NCBI GenBank assembly: GCA_030704615.1
Contig: CM060731.1
Location: forward strand, 18,848,001 to 18,912,000
Source of the DNA: Takakia lepidozioides
Lineage: Eukaryota; Streptophyta; Takakiopsida; Takakiales; Takakiaceae
Direction: 5' to 3'
DNA: 64,000 nucleotides
How positions within the stretch are numbered: the stretch's first letter is position 1; the number at the start of each line of letters is the position of its first letter. The notes under the pieces were generated by a model that had not been told where the DNA came from, did no database searches, and saw nothing but the letters and a program-made list of their open reading frames with translations. Both the position numbers and the translations under genes were made by a program. Positions 47,401 through 60,520 of the stretch are shown one piece after another.

Positions 47401-50400
47401 GTGTGAGCATAGTGGCACTGAATTTAAGAGAAACCAAACCATATAGATAATTGAATCATGTTTGAATCAGTAACAAGGACTAATTGCCCACTCTGTGCAT
47501 TGAGGGAACCGGGATGAAAGTTTCAACAGCGCTGTGAGTGCAAACGCTACTGCAGTTGGAGTCACTCGAATATCTTTCAGGACAGTCTCGACTACATCCA
47601 CTGCATCTGATTCTGTGACCTGCAAGGAGAACCATCCCACACCATAATATTAGTTGACGAGTGAAACATTTTTCTTTCGGAAAGAGAACCACTTACTAAA
47701 CTTTCAACGCCAAAGAAACAAGGGTTAAATTCCCCTATCCACAAGAACCCTTGTCAATGAAATGTCAGGATATTTTTGCATCAAAGTGATTGGAGATTGA
47801 AAAATATGCTGACAGTCAATATCAGGTACTTCCAACATCAACAATAGTTTTTTTGTCTTCAACAGCATGGCTCCAAATCATGCAAGGTGGCAATCTTCAC
47901 TCTGGCTCTCACTAAGCTATTATTAAGCCACGACAATGATCTTCTGATCCACACAGAATATCTCAGGTCAGCTGATCCTGAAGAAACTTCCTTGGTCGAC
48001 AAGGAGATAGATCTGAAAAAACATGTTTGAGTATGTAAACTAAGGGAGCGTTGCCAGATGTTATTGATCCCCAATAAAAGACTCCTGAGGGATGCCTCTG
48101 ATCTAGATAGTAGATGCAACACTGCAAGGGGTAGACTCCAGTATCTCCATCATGAATCTGAGCAAGCATCAGCTGCAGGTAGGACTGAATGTAAGAGCTG
48201 GAGGAAAATGCTTACAGTAAGAGCCTCCTCACTTTCCAACTCGTTCAAATGGTTTATCAACATTTCACCATATTCACCGATGCACCACACTGTAACTTGT
48301 GCCAGGCTTTCCTGTTCTCATGGACATGCCGTTCTCAGTATATCTTGAAATGAATCATCAAACAGTAATAATCCTCTGAATCTGAAGTCTCTAGATTGTG
48401 TTGACGTACCCACCAATGATGCAGTTTATACAGTAGCCAACTCTGACAAACTTTAAAACAATATCCAGTTATAATCACATCTCATTAGACCTAGGGCAAA
48501 CTTCAGGAAATCACTCCTTATGAGCTTGCCTGCTTAAACAGACATAGGATGCACACTCTGTGGAAATAAGAGGCTGAATATCCTCAAGACATGAATAAGC
48601 AAGAGAATTTCAAACTAAATCAACATGATTTTAAATTCAAACACCCTCAAAGAGAAAGGGAAGACTGTACCTGCCCATCCCATGCTTGGAATACACGATA
48701 TAGTGTCCTAACTGTATAGCCATGAAGCTCAGATGCATTGCTAATAACCACCACTAGTGAACGGGTGACATCTTCAGTCACATACTTCCCAGCCTGCGCT
48801 ACCAAACAACCATACCACAAAGTTAAGAACATATTGAGCACAGGTGTAGGGCGAAGAGAACACATGCTTGAACAGGAATGCTCCCATCTGACCCTTTTCT
48901 CCCAGAGCAACCATCACATTATTTGAATGTCAAGAGGTGACACACCTAATCATCTTGTTTACAAGGCAAGAGTTGGTCGTGGTTTTTGGTCGCAGAGTAT
49001 ATCCACATGGCTTTCATGTCTGACTGTGTACTAGACCTGGTCGACAGGTTATTATTGTACTTCTTTGTTGCTACAAAGTTGTATTAATGCTCTAATTTTC
49101 AGTATGTCATGAGAGAAATTGAACCCTCATTCGTCTTGCTAAGATTAAAACGCACCTGGGAAAGCGAGTATACTTAACTGTTGATGAATTAGCCTGACAA
49201 GTACTGCACTTATTATCATTGAAGTGTCTTGCAAGTCAACAATAATGAAGGCCAGGGAGTATGTCCTTGCCTGTTTGCATCTTCCAAACCGAGAAAGTAA
49301 AAGTAGAAGTGTGGAGTAGTGGGTGTTAGTTGATCTACCTCAACCATCAGTGAAATCATTTGGTCGATATACCACTGCCTATTTGGAGCAAATCTGCACA
49401 TGAACCACAGAAACCCAGTTTTGCTCCAATTGAAGGATGATGTGAACCTAAACTGGTTGACACATTCACCAGACATTGAATGCAGAAAAACATCACTAGC
49501 TGAAGGTTTGAACTCCTGGCTCTAAGGAGCTAAAGGTTCCATGATATTTGGCATGCAAAGGGAGGTGGACGCAAGGCTACAGAAAAGTTGATCCAATCAC
49601 TACAACTTGCACTCCATGCCATGCTCTTACGTCAACGCGTGGCATGAAAATATAAGTCAGTACAGCCTTCAACATATATGTGCCACTCCCATTACCAAGC
49701 TTAGAGGCGCCATGCTTCCCGTGATAGCACGTCAGCAACATATCCACCTGCTCTAAGCAAAGTTGGGGAATGGAAAGACACATATCTTGAGAATTCCAGA
49801 ACATTCAAAGTGAAAGGAAGTTGCTTTTACATAACCCAAGGCAGATGCCAAAGAAGAGATTAACTTCAACTGAGTTTTCTCCTAGCACAACACATACATG
49901 CAGAGAGAGCTGACAACACAGAACACCAGACATTAAATGTAGCGTGGAGCCTTACTTCTGCACAAGAGAGGATATTTTGGCTGTAAGATCCACTTTAAAC
50001 TCAGGATCACTGTCTTTGAGGTATTCGACCAATTCCTTAGTCAATGCCTTAACATTAATCTCATTGACAAGTGCATATACGAGCTCCAGTGCTCGTCTTC
50101 TTATGGAAACATCCGAATCCTGCACAGGTAAACTAAAATGATGTGACCTGCAGAGTAGTAGCTCCATCGAAAGCTCCTTGGAAAACAACAATAGGCAAGA
50201 CTTAGGCTTACAGTATTGTCTGTGCCAGCAGTTCAAGTCAGTTTTGAACCTTAACTTGTTGCACAACACAGATATCTTTTCATCAGAAAAAAGTAACTTT
50301 CATGAAGTTAACAATGTTAGAAGAACATATAATCTTCTCTTCTTGTGTCCTTCAAAACTTCTGAGTCATGGCAAAACCAAAAGCATTTTGCTAAGGACAT

Positions 50401-53400
50401 TCTTCAGAACACCTGTGGGCCAGTACAGCAACCTCACTTGATACAAACTGGCCTTAGACCATCTAGGTGCTAAGAGACAAGAGACAGGTCAAAACCTTGA
50501 CACATTCCACGATAGTAGTGCGATGTCGCTGAACAGCTTGAGTGTCCACAGATACCACCTTCACCAATGTGTTGAGTGCCACATATCTGCACACACAGCA
50601 ATTTACCTGGAGGCTTCTTATACCATACTACTTCTCATTCTTCGTCTTGCAGAGCCACAAAAGCCTGCATGCACACACCTAGCATCCATCACCTCTCACA
50701 CAAGGCCACAAACATTTCTAACATCACCTGAAACCAAGAGCAACTTAAGTAACTACAATCCAGTGACCTAACAAAGGCAGGTTGCTTGCTACCTTTACCC
50801 CACCTCACTCTGGGTCTTATGACATACATCACCAGCACTCACGGTGGTATGTGGCTAACCGAGCTCTCCCTTTGCAAACGTAACCAGAACTATTAGCCCT
50901 AATAGTAGGTGCAAAGCAGAACATACCTGAGGAAAGCACTAATTAAGCTCCCTTAACAACCTACCTTATGTTGTTGTCGCGATTTGCCAGAAAGCGGCCG
51001 AGGATGTTGATGGCAAGGACCCGAAGACCCCCAATGGCCTCTATGGCCATGATTGTCTGCACACACTCATACAGGATGGCATTGCCTGCATTCTTGTTCC
51101 CTTCTGTGTTTGTTGCAACCTGCCCAACAGCCCACGACCTTTTCTCGTGAAACTCCCTTGCTCCAAAAGGTCAAAAGATTCCAGTAGCAAGATGACGACT
51201 GAGACCTTTGAAGTACACACTCCTTCCAACTTAAGCATTAATTGCTTGAACTCAAGCATTTGTCCATCAATGCAAGGTATGCTACATGAAAGCCAAATGC
51301 CCAATGTCCGAGCCTGCAATATCAGCATCTTACATCCATTGAACCACCTCTCTGTTTTTCAGTGTGCCACAAAATCCATGTGAAAGCCCAGACAAAGGTC
51401 AGGGGAGCCAAGTGGCCACAGTAGTGCTCCGCTGCTGTCAATGTTCCACAAAATCAGCATGCTGCCTTCTTTAGCAATGAGATATGATGACTGTACCTGT
51501 GCAAGAATGTCACTCATAATATCACTTGAATCTGCATCACCCTTGCCCACAAGTCGCAGCAGTCTAAGAAGCCTGATTTGCAAAAAGGGATCTGTGATAC
51601 CGCCCACATCATACTCGGGCGCATAGCCACTTATGACCAAGTTCTTCAATATGCGTACCAACGTAGACGATTGCTGCACATTAATCACCACACATATATA
51701 CTTAGAAGACATCAAGACTGTTCGTATGCAATTTGGAACATGTATTTACGCTAACAAGTCGGGCAGGAGCATGTGTGACATGTAGAACCTCCTATTGCGA
51801 GCAGTGTACTTTGGACTGTTACAAGTGTTGAATACCCACACAATGGAAAACCTAGAAAATTTCGACACATGTACCTTTCTGAAGTGTTCAAGGGCCAGCC
51901 CACTGGCCTGACAGAGCTCTGTGCACAGCTTCACTCCAGCAATTAGAACACCATGATGTTTGTCTGTGAGAAGCCCTGTAGCTGGGACCATCATAAATTC
52001 AATGAGGTCCGGTACCTTCCGAACAATCCGCACTGAGCACAAGGCTGCCTACAAGACCACACAATCCCACCGAGCACTAATGAGGCCCTCCCCTTCTGTC
52101 TTTGTATTACTGTGTTGGAAGGAAAGGAAAATGAATATGTTTCCTACCAACAAAATAGTAAATCCAAGCAAGAAGACACAAGGACAACATCACCCCGTAA
52201 AAAGGGTGGGTTCAGCAGAATGCCGAGCAGGAAGGCTGGAGCACCAAAATCTTAGTGGCAGATAATATCAGTAAACCTGTCACCTCTTTTGTTGACTTGT
52301 GAACTTTGATAAATAAATACAAGGAAGATAAATGCAGTTCTTTTACTATACCTTTTTGCGAATGTAAGAATTGTTATTGTGCAGAAGCTTTTCCACTTCA
52401 GGGGCAAGATCCCGTGCCATTTCAGCTGTACATATATTGCCGAGCGCACAGAGCGCCAATCCCGTGATGAACTGATTTGTGTGATTCAAGTCACTGCTCT
52501 CAAGTCAAAGGAAGATCAATAGTAATGACATCACCTAATGTCTGATGGAGGAGGCAAACCAATTGTACCAGAGCACCTACTTGAAACACTGCTGATTCCT
52601 GGGCTTCATTGTTGTCCAGACAACATGAAAGTATTACAAACCTCCTTGGTTCTACGAAATAGGTGCTTTGCATCCGAAAAAAATTCATTGACCATTGCTC
52701 CAGATAATTTTCATGAGCAAACATAGTCCGAGACTATAGCAAACTGACAGAGGAGGCTCAAACACACAAGGGTTTAGTCAAAAGCTACAAACCCATGGTG
52801 GGGGCCAGCCAGGGTGGGAGGATGTTCAAAGAGAGAAAGAGAGTAATTGAAGCTGGGGCAACTGGCCTGTATGACTATGAGGGCACTTAGCTAGGGATCC
52901 AGAAAGAGAATTTATGGACACAGACAAGAAGAAACGGAACTAATAGTGCGGATACTTTTTTAGAGAATTGGTAACCAACATCAGGACCTCCTGGCGCTCG
53001 TCAAGTAGCAGCATAAGCCCCAAGTATCCAATTCTCTTCTCAGGAAAGCTGCCTGATGCAATCAACTTAATGCATTCCATCTGACCGAAGTGTGTGGGAT
53101 ACCCCAACATGTGGATGAACATGAGCTTCGCCACATTGCGATGCCGATAGTCCTGGTCATTCTCTTTAAATGCATTCCGCAAAACTGCACACTCTTTGGC
53201 AACAACCCCCCTTTCCTCTGCTGCTGTTTTACAAGCCCGAATTGAACGGATCATATCCCTGCAGTTACCAAACATGGTATTTCAAAGCCCACGCTTCAGA
53301 AATCAAACTCACAAGTTGACACATAAGAAGTCTTGAATATGATAGATCATATCAAGGCTGCTTACTACACAATGCAGCAATGAGGGTAGGTAATGTGTAC

Positions 53401-54754
53401 AGATCATCATAAGGATAAGCCTTGTAATCAACTTCTAGAGGAATTATTTGATCTAGGAGTTCTCATCTCCCAACCCAACAAAATACATCGTTCACTGTGT
53501 TATGGAAATGCTTGGCCACATTTACCCACCAGAAATGACTTTACATGGTCATACACCCTAGCTATATTCACCAAATTCAAATGCATTACTCTGCTTCAGA
53601 GGGCTTGGACACTTTAGCACTATAGTGGACTTCCACAAAGCTCTGTTGTGTGTCACTTTCAATGCTCCTTTCTATACTCCACAACTTTGGCATGAGATCC
53701 TTTACAGACTTAGTCAACTGCCATTGGCTTAAAAATACATCGCTTGTATAATCTTGGAACACAAGGTTTGGGAGGAAGGTATGATAATTTGCTAAACATG
53801 GACATCCACTGCCACGCTCATTGCAGAATAAATGCAAAGGAGGTGAAGTGTTGTGCTCAACTGCATCTATCCCATGTATAATAAGCCTTGTTATGGGCTC
53901 TTCAGATTTACCATCCTAGTGCTGCAAGTTGAACACTTACCTCAGCTAAATTTCTCTGCGTAGCCATTCACCAACCGATCAGCATTGGTACTTATTGGAG
54001 ATTGCAAAAAAGGGTTTACCATCCCCACAAAGACGCGATGATACAATGCCCAACAAGCTTCATTCTATGTGGCTGAAATGGAGTATATGTTTCTATGCAC
54101 ATCATCCATCCATCATTTGAAGTAGTCAAATGCCTAAAGTACAGTGTGGAGTTAAACCTAATGTATGTTCATATGTCTTTGCATAAACGAAGCTCCCTCA
54201 AATGAACCAGAGATAGACACAAGCTGATCTGTGCAGGCGCCAAGGTTAGCAACAATCTTGGCTCCAGTTCGACTTATGGACTCTCATCCTTGGCAGATGT
54301 CTGTCACTGTGTGATTGGCACTAAGCTGTTAGCGATACAGAGGAGTCCTGAAGACTTCAAAGGCAGCTAACAAGATGTGAAACGCCAGCTAAACCTTCAG
54401 GAAGGTCATCACGCCTCTACCCTTCTACAAGCCTTCTTACGAGCGACCCTGAGTCTCCAACAAGTTTATAGAAATGAGAATCACTCGTAAGAATGCGACT
54501 GGTCTGAAATGACATTGCTTCCGTCTACTGACGTTGTATATCTGTAATCACCAGATCCAGTACATACCTACTACACTGTGAGATCCTTCATTTGCTCTTT
54601 GACAATGAAATGACCCTAGAAGATGCAAAGGCAAAGAATCATCGGCCTCATTACCGACAGCAATGTTGATGGAAATCTCCCCTGGAAAAATCGTACTGTA
54701 GATAATTAAAGGAAGAGGGACATGGAGAGAGCTACACCTTAGTCTGGTCCCCAT
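44473..54754 (-). CDS. AP-1 clathrin adaptor complex subunit gamma
   Basis: Eighteen exons chain in phase: 54754-54738, 53258-52956, 52493-52352, 52048-51875, 51673-51497, 51119-50965, 50586-50496, 50119-49956, 49393-49339, 48793-48671, 48311-48216, 47619-47492, 47243-47139, 46727-46450, 45901-45635, 45494-45325, 44950-44846 and 44568-44473. The product is 881 residues, normal for the family. The N-terminal adaptin trunk includes [20 protein letters not shown] and [20 protein letters not shown]. The hinge (exons 14-15) has clathrin-box-like DLLSF and LLDLL repeats. The C-terminal ear has [12 protein letters not shown] and ends NNFPAGL. The start MGTRLRDMIR is shorter than the Arabidopsis N-terminus. 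It sorts cargo at the trans-Golgi network/early endosome with the beta, mu and sigma subunits. All junctions are GT-AG and no lesion is seen. Arabidopsis has two such genes, so I give no symbol. Confidence 0.95.
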
Positions 54755-54800
54755 GATGAGCTAATCAGTCCTTAGAGAAGATGATCCCGTGATCCGCCGT

Positions 54801-55006
54801 CCTGATCTGCTACACGATGGCGCTGCCCAGAGTCCTCTTTACAATCAAGCCATCTATTCAGAGCCTCCATCCACCGGTATTACCTCTCGATATGGCTAGC
54901 CATCCTGGTTTGCTGCACGATGGCGCTGCCCAGAGTCGTCTTTGCAATCAAGCCATGTATCCAGAGCCTCCATCGATCGGCATTACCTCTCGATATGGCT
55001 AGGGCG
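54801..55006 (+). repeat. 103-bp tandem duplication in the AP-1 gamma 5' flank
   Basis: Unit 1 (54801-54903) and unit 2 (54904-55006) share CACGATGGCGCTGCCCAGAG, CAATCAAGCCAT, CAGAGCCTCCATC and ATTACCTCTCGATATGGCTA at a constant 103-base offset, with about 10% differences. The pair starts 47 bases upstream of the AP-1 gamma ATG, so it is probably 5' UTR or core promoter. Confidence 0.9.
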
Positions 55007-55503
55007 GTTTCTTTGTGGGGGAGAAAGAGAGCAATGAAAGGCTTTCGAGAGACTTGTCCAAATTTTCCGTCAGGGACCGAAACTCGGCCCTTTCGTTCAC
55101 ATTTGCATAACGTTAAGTCCTGTCACATAGCTAAAAGCCGCTTAATCCCTAGGGCCTAAACGCCCATGGGTAAATTTGACTCTTCCCAAAATGCCAAGTA
55201 CCCCTGGGGTGGAAAATTGCTGTAATTTCCGGGTAACTTGGAATTTTAAAATTTTGACATGACATTATCTTGCTACCTACCTCCTACATAGATCTACCAA
55301 ATTCCAGGGCAATGGGATGGAAATCAAGAAAATGCCGCCATTGCATGTACAATTGCTAGCAGTTGGTCAAAGTTAGGGGAGTCTTTCTTGGAGTTTTGGA
55401 GCTTGGAGCTTAGAGCTTGGAGCTTGCAATGAAGCTAGGCCCACTTTCACACATTATAACAGCAATTTAGAGTACTCAGCTCAAGCCTACCATACGCTGC
55501 CAT

Positions 55504-55555
55504 TGCATGAGTGGGATTCGAACCCATATATCTATCCCAATTGGCAGCCCATGCA
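55504..55555 (-). other. tRNA-like relic (B-box, T-arm and acceptor-like stem)
   Basis: On the minus strand, TGGGTTCGAATCCCA forms a perfect T-arm with an exact RNA polymerase III B-box (GGTTCGAATCC). Flanking TGCATGGG and CTCATGCA pair as an acceptor-like stem. A D-arm-like GCCAATTGGGATAG lies between. There is no anticodon arm, so this is not a functional tRNA; it may be a truncated tRNA or SINE head. Adjacent 55559-55592 forms an imperfect hairpin. Confidence 0.35.
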
Positions 55556-56329
55556 TATACACAAGGAGGGGACATTTCACCCCCTTGTGTGCACCCTGCT
55601 TATAAGGGGACTAATTACCACTATGAGCCTACTTCTATACTACAATGATATTCTAATGAAATGGAAACTACCACACACATGTTGTTGTTTTATGTTTGCG
55701 CTGTTGATACCACAATCTATTCCATGACAAAAAACTGGCACTATCTACTCTACTTCGAATGATGGCGAGTCAATTGGAGTTGCAACACTACATGAACTGC
55801 ATGAACCTGTTGCACCAGCCATATACCACCAGTCCCACATAAACTACCAAAAAATAGCCTACACCAGCCATAGAATACCACCACTGCAAGCTCAGGAATT
55901 AAAGCAAATCTGTTGTACCAGCCACATATATTCAATTGAATGTGGGAGCTCAGCCAACACTTGCTTTGCTATGACATGCTTCTCTAACAAAAACGACGCA
56001 GTATCGGTCACAAGACCATGTATGATAATTGCAACTTGAAGCCAAGGCAGTGAATGACAAACGTGGCACTGTAGCCAAACTCAAATCAGTCAATCAACTA
56101 TGACATTGTAGCCAAGCTCTATCACCTAGTAGAACCTCTTCAATGTAATGCCAACATATACCCACCAACTCCTAGGCATGTCAGGGTATGCAAACAAAGA
56201 CAAAGACAAACCACATAGAAGGATAATTGCAGTGACCTGGATACTCCCTCCTTGTTATCCATCGTTTCATGATCTCTGCAAATTGAAACAACATGTATCA
56301 ATTCCACAAAGCACTCACATGTATTAGAA

Positions 56330-58911
56330 GCCACTATGACATTTCACAAAACACCGGCCTAAGCAGCAGGACACATCTCCACATGTAGCACAAAAATACC
56401 CTCTGTCAAGCACCGCAAACCACACATTTTCTCCAATGGGAACTCTTCATAGAGAAGTGAAAGGATACAAGATTTGGAATAAGTAGCCATATCCAAATTG
56501 AATATAAGGTGTGACCTTGGTGTCTTAGTACCTCGGCCTTTCGTGAATGCAAGGTACATGATGTAGGTTGACCAGAGAAGAGTCCACTAAATGGAAGTAC
56601 AGTCTCTACCACCATTGATGGTCACGGGTCTGTACACTATATTAGTAGCCCCTTAGTTGGTCTTGAATATCAACCCCTCACATGTGTTGTTGATAATGTA
56701 GCACAATTGGAGAGGTATAGACCATGCGCCAAACACCTTTGTGCCATCGCCCTATGAAGGTACCCACAGCCTCTGGGCTCACAGCAGTAATCAACAGGTT
56801 CACGCATTTAGCATCAACCATGACAAAACACACAACTTTCCATAAATGTGCATATGCCACTGCAACCTTCCCCTTTCGCCCTTTTTCCAAACAATTAGGA
56901 AATCTCGCACATTGGGATTTCACAGTATCAGTAGCATAAATTCTCGTTGCATCCAAATCACAGAAAAGCAATGGGATAGAAAAAAAATTATCCATTGTAC
57001 AATATGATGACCTTTACTCTCAAATCCATCAAGTAAAAGACTAACCACGTAGTACCCCATGCCATGGGTGAGTGCACATAATTGGAGTTAGCATTTGCAA
57101 AACACCAAATTTTAACTCCTCATTTCATTAACTTCTTAGGCATGCACTGTTGCAGTTTGTTGTATTTACCTTTGTATTTCACCATCATCTCCGCGTCCAT
57201 CGTCAAATACTGCATACAGATCATTATGAGCATCTATCAACCATATCGTTTTGGCTAATTTATCATATCCAAGTGCACCAGTCTCCACTACCACAATAGC
57301 GTTGTCAACAAGGTGAAGACACCTAGTTTTGCTTCCCACTCATGATACGGATAATTGAAGGGCACTTGAAGAAGTCATCATTAGCTTTCCAATACAGCCT
57401 AGTGCAGTTATGAAGCTTTTTGACCCCCATCAAGATATGGCCAAGCTCTAAGTTCATTCACAGTCAGTGGATACCACCACCTTCCTCCCTTGGTTCCTTC
57501 TCCGGAAGTTTCCGACTGAGCATACATGTTGGTCATCAAGCAAACCTTCTGCATGAGAGTCCAAGACCAGTATAGATTAAAAAAATCAATCGGTTGGGCC
57601 ATCAGTCAACACTACAACAGAAATAGGAATTTGTGACTGGGATTCATGACTATCTTCTAGTCATAAGTCCCTCATGACTAACAGTCATAAAACCGTGGTC
57701 GTAGAGCAACTGTAGTCACATGTACCTAACAGTCATAAGTCCCCATGACTGACTGAAGACAAGTGACGTGTCATCTGAGCGTGCTGACTGGAGGCTGATG
57801 TGTAGTCATATGTACCAGCGCTGTCATGACTACAGATACCCACATGGAGGCCACGCGGCGAGACGTCTACATGTCACATGTCCACATTTGACCCTATAGT
57901 CATAGTCATAGTCATATCAGCGCTGTCATGACTACATACATCTGCGTGGAGGACACACGGCAAGGCGCCTGCTTGACACATGTCCACATTGACATTTGAA
58001 ATTCAAATTTTGAATTTTGGCGGTTCAAAAATTTGAAATGTGCGTTGACCATTGACCCCACACCATCCCACACATTACTAGACAATACATACTTGAATCT
58101 AAGACCTCCGCATTATAGTATTACTAAGTCACTTTACACTAACCAACTCACCTATTACACATACATACACATTATAAGTGGTTTGATTGTATATAACCAC
58201 AACAAACTTTGAAATATAAAGAGAGTGACACGTCTAGTCATAGTCATATATACAGTCACAGTCACAGTCATGTAGTCATGTAGTAATATATGACTATGAC
58301 ATGTCATACAATCATAAACATGTGTACATGACACCTCATCCTATCTTAGACGTACTCATCACTGTTAGTCATATGTACCGTGACATGTCATCACATCTTA
58401 AACATGCACATGACTATTAGTCATATGTCTTGTGACATGTCATCACATCCTAGACTTGCACACGACTATCAGTCATATGTCCCGTCATATGTCCGTCCGG
58501 GAAATATTTTATATTTCTAACTGCATTCATGACTGTGTAGTCATCCATTTTGTCAGATGTGCCATGACTACAGGAAAGCCACAGTCATGAAACCCACCTT
58601 ATCTTGTAGTGCAAGTCGGGTATATTGTTCGGACCTAAATTCCCCCAAATCCACATTACCTTTTGACAGTGAATTCGTCCCACAATTCCACATATCATCA
58701 ACGAACAGAAGCTTTGCCGACCAATCTTGCCAATTCTCTGGCAAGTCATAAGCTCCCACCTTATGTGTAGTTTCCTAGTGTCAACACAATAGTCCCACAA
58801 ATTTGGATCGTCAGCATCACCAGGGTTAGAGTTTACCTCTCTAGCAAGATCATAATCCGAGTCAGAGTCATCAGACTCTGACAAAATATCATGGTTTTTT
58901 GTCCTCAACAT
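56330..58911 (-). mobile_element. Divergent piggyBac relic, copy 3, interrupted by a CACTA element
   Basis: Minus-strand fragments in changing frames follow the piggyBac order. They start with an acidic N-terminus (SESDDSDSDYDLAREV, about 58880). PIDFFNLYW with MTNMYAQS and WYPLTVNELRAWPYL come next (57600-57420). DKLAKTIWLIDAHNDLY (57270), GYYVVSLLLDGFESKGHH and DNFFSIPLLFCDL (56990, second catalytic Asp) follow. Then come LLITAVSPEAV, RWHKGVWR and HYQQHM, stop, GVDIQDQLRGY (third Asp) and a C-terminal Cys segment CATCGDVSCCLGRC near 56390. The first catalytic block is missing. Many stops and shifts; not functional. It is clearly a different lineage from copies 1 and 2. Outer ends are not defined. 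Confidence 0.75.
57610..58611 (+). mobile_element. Non-autonomous CACTA (EnSpm) transposon, 1002 bp
   Basis: It starts CACTACAACAG and ends TTATCTTGTAGTG; the terminal 8 bases are a perfect inverted repeat (CACTACAA). The 3-bp direct repeat CAA flanks it (57607-57609 and 58612-58614), the target-site size of CACTA elements. Subterminal regions are packed with AGTCATGA/TAGTCATA motifs in both orientations, and an internal duplication repeats AGCGCTGTCATGACTACA. No transposase is encoded. The insertion splits the piggyBac relic. Confidence 0.9.
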
Positions 58912-60520
58912 TAACAGATCTCAATCCGAGCATTTCCTCCATAGTGTAACCAGTACTGACTTCATCTAAAAGCACACACAACCATGAAGGGACATAATGC
59001 ACACCATACCATAAAAAAGGATACAAGGTAAATCTCATGAGCTAAATCAACAATGTCCCAAGTTATAACTTCAAGATCTGACACCGCCGAACTTACAATG
59101 GCATTGGCATTGTAAGTCAATGGCATTTCAATCACTCAAGCCTACACATGAAGAACGGTGAGGGATCACAGCAGATAAGTGGTATCAATGCGAAGGTGAG
59201 GGAGACAAGGTTCAGCCGCAAATCAACAATGCAAGATGAAGGATACAGTGGGCAACGACCCCCTGCCACAATCGCATCGGCAACCTGCACACCTATCGCA
59301 GGCCAGTGAAGCTCCTAAACAACGCATAGGACTGAAGCGTGAAGGCAAACATGGGCAAATGAGCTGCATGAAAGAGAAGGAAAAAGTGCGGGAGATGTGC
59401 TCTCACCCCGCAAAACAAACCTTGTTGCCTTTGATTTCAAAAATCGTAACCCTAATGGAAAATCTGGAACAGCACACACTAGATTCCTGTCTGCCAGATG
59501 GATGGCATCCGCAGTCCGAAAATGGGGCCAATTGATCACAATTTGGAAAATTCATACGCAAAAAACCAAAATGAAAGGCCCTAAACAGGCCCGAATGGGT
59601 GCTTAGGGGTTGATGGGTTTATTGGCAAACTAGCTGTACAAACAACCATTAACACCATTGACATTTTTATTTCACCTAATTGTGTCTTAACTTAACCGTT
59701 GGCTATTAAGAGTTAATGTAAATGTTGACTATTAATGACACTAATTGTTGTATGCAAACCTAGCCTTAAAAACCGTGCATAATGAGAAGAAAAGAAACAA
59801 TGAGATCTTCAAAATTGCTCAATGATTTCTTCTTTGGAATTAACTTCTTTGGAATTAAAGTACATGATTGAAAGATTTGAAATATAGTGTTGCAATTACG
59901 TTTATGACATTAGAACGTGCAATCTTGGTTTGAGCTTATATCGGTCATCGTCTCTTAAGCACATATATAAATAAAATATATATGAAGATGTCACAATCCA
60001 TGTTGCTCCTAGATATCTTGAGGATATTATCAAATGATTGGCAAACCTAATATTCCAAAAGTATGATTGGGTGGAAAGACGCACTTGATTGAGATATTGT
60101 CTATTGATCCTTAGTATTATATACATATTATATATTTATATTGAAAAGTTAAACGATTGTCCGCTAAGGAAGACATGGAGAGTGAAAGAAAAATGGATGT
60201 AAGTCCGACAAGATTTCTTTTCAGATATGCAGAGGGACGTCTTTTCACAACATGTGAAAGGTCACGTCTCTCAAACTTTTTTAATTGACGTTCTCCACTC
60301 TTTTAGGAAATTTGTTTTCTTTATCCTTTATAGACTTGTTGGATGTTGTCCTATAATTGTGATTCACAAACTAAATCACAAACTTTCAGTGGGTTGTTTT
60401 ACGTGGTAGTTTGGAGGAGCCGAGAGGTTCCAAATATGCATGAAATTCAAGGAATACAGAGAAAATGGTGATAAAATATTGATGGGTTGTTTCTAGAGGC
60501 CCAGCTGAAGCTTTTCAAAC
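58912..60520. other. Unassigned intergenic sequence
   Basis: No supported gene. It becomes AT-rich after 59600 and should contain the promoter and 5' UTR of the F-box gene. Overlapping short frames at 59236-59606 carry no recognisable motif. Confidence 0.4.
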
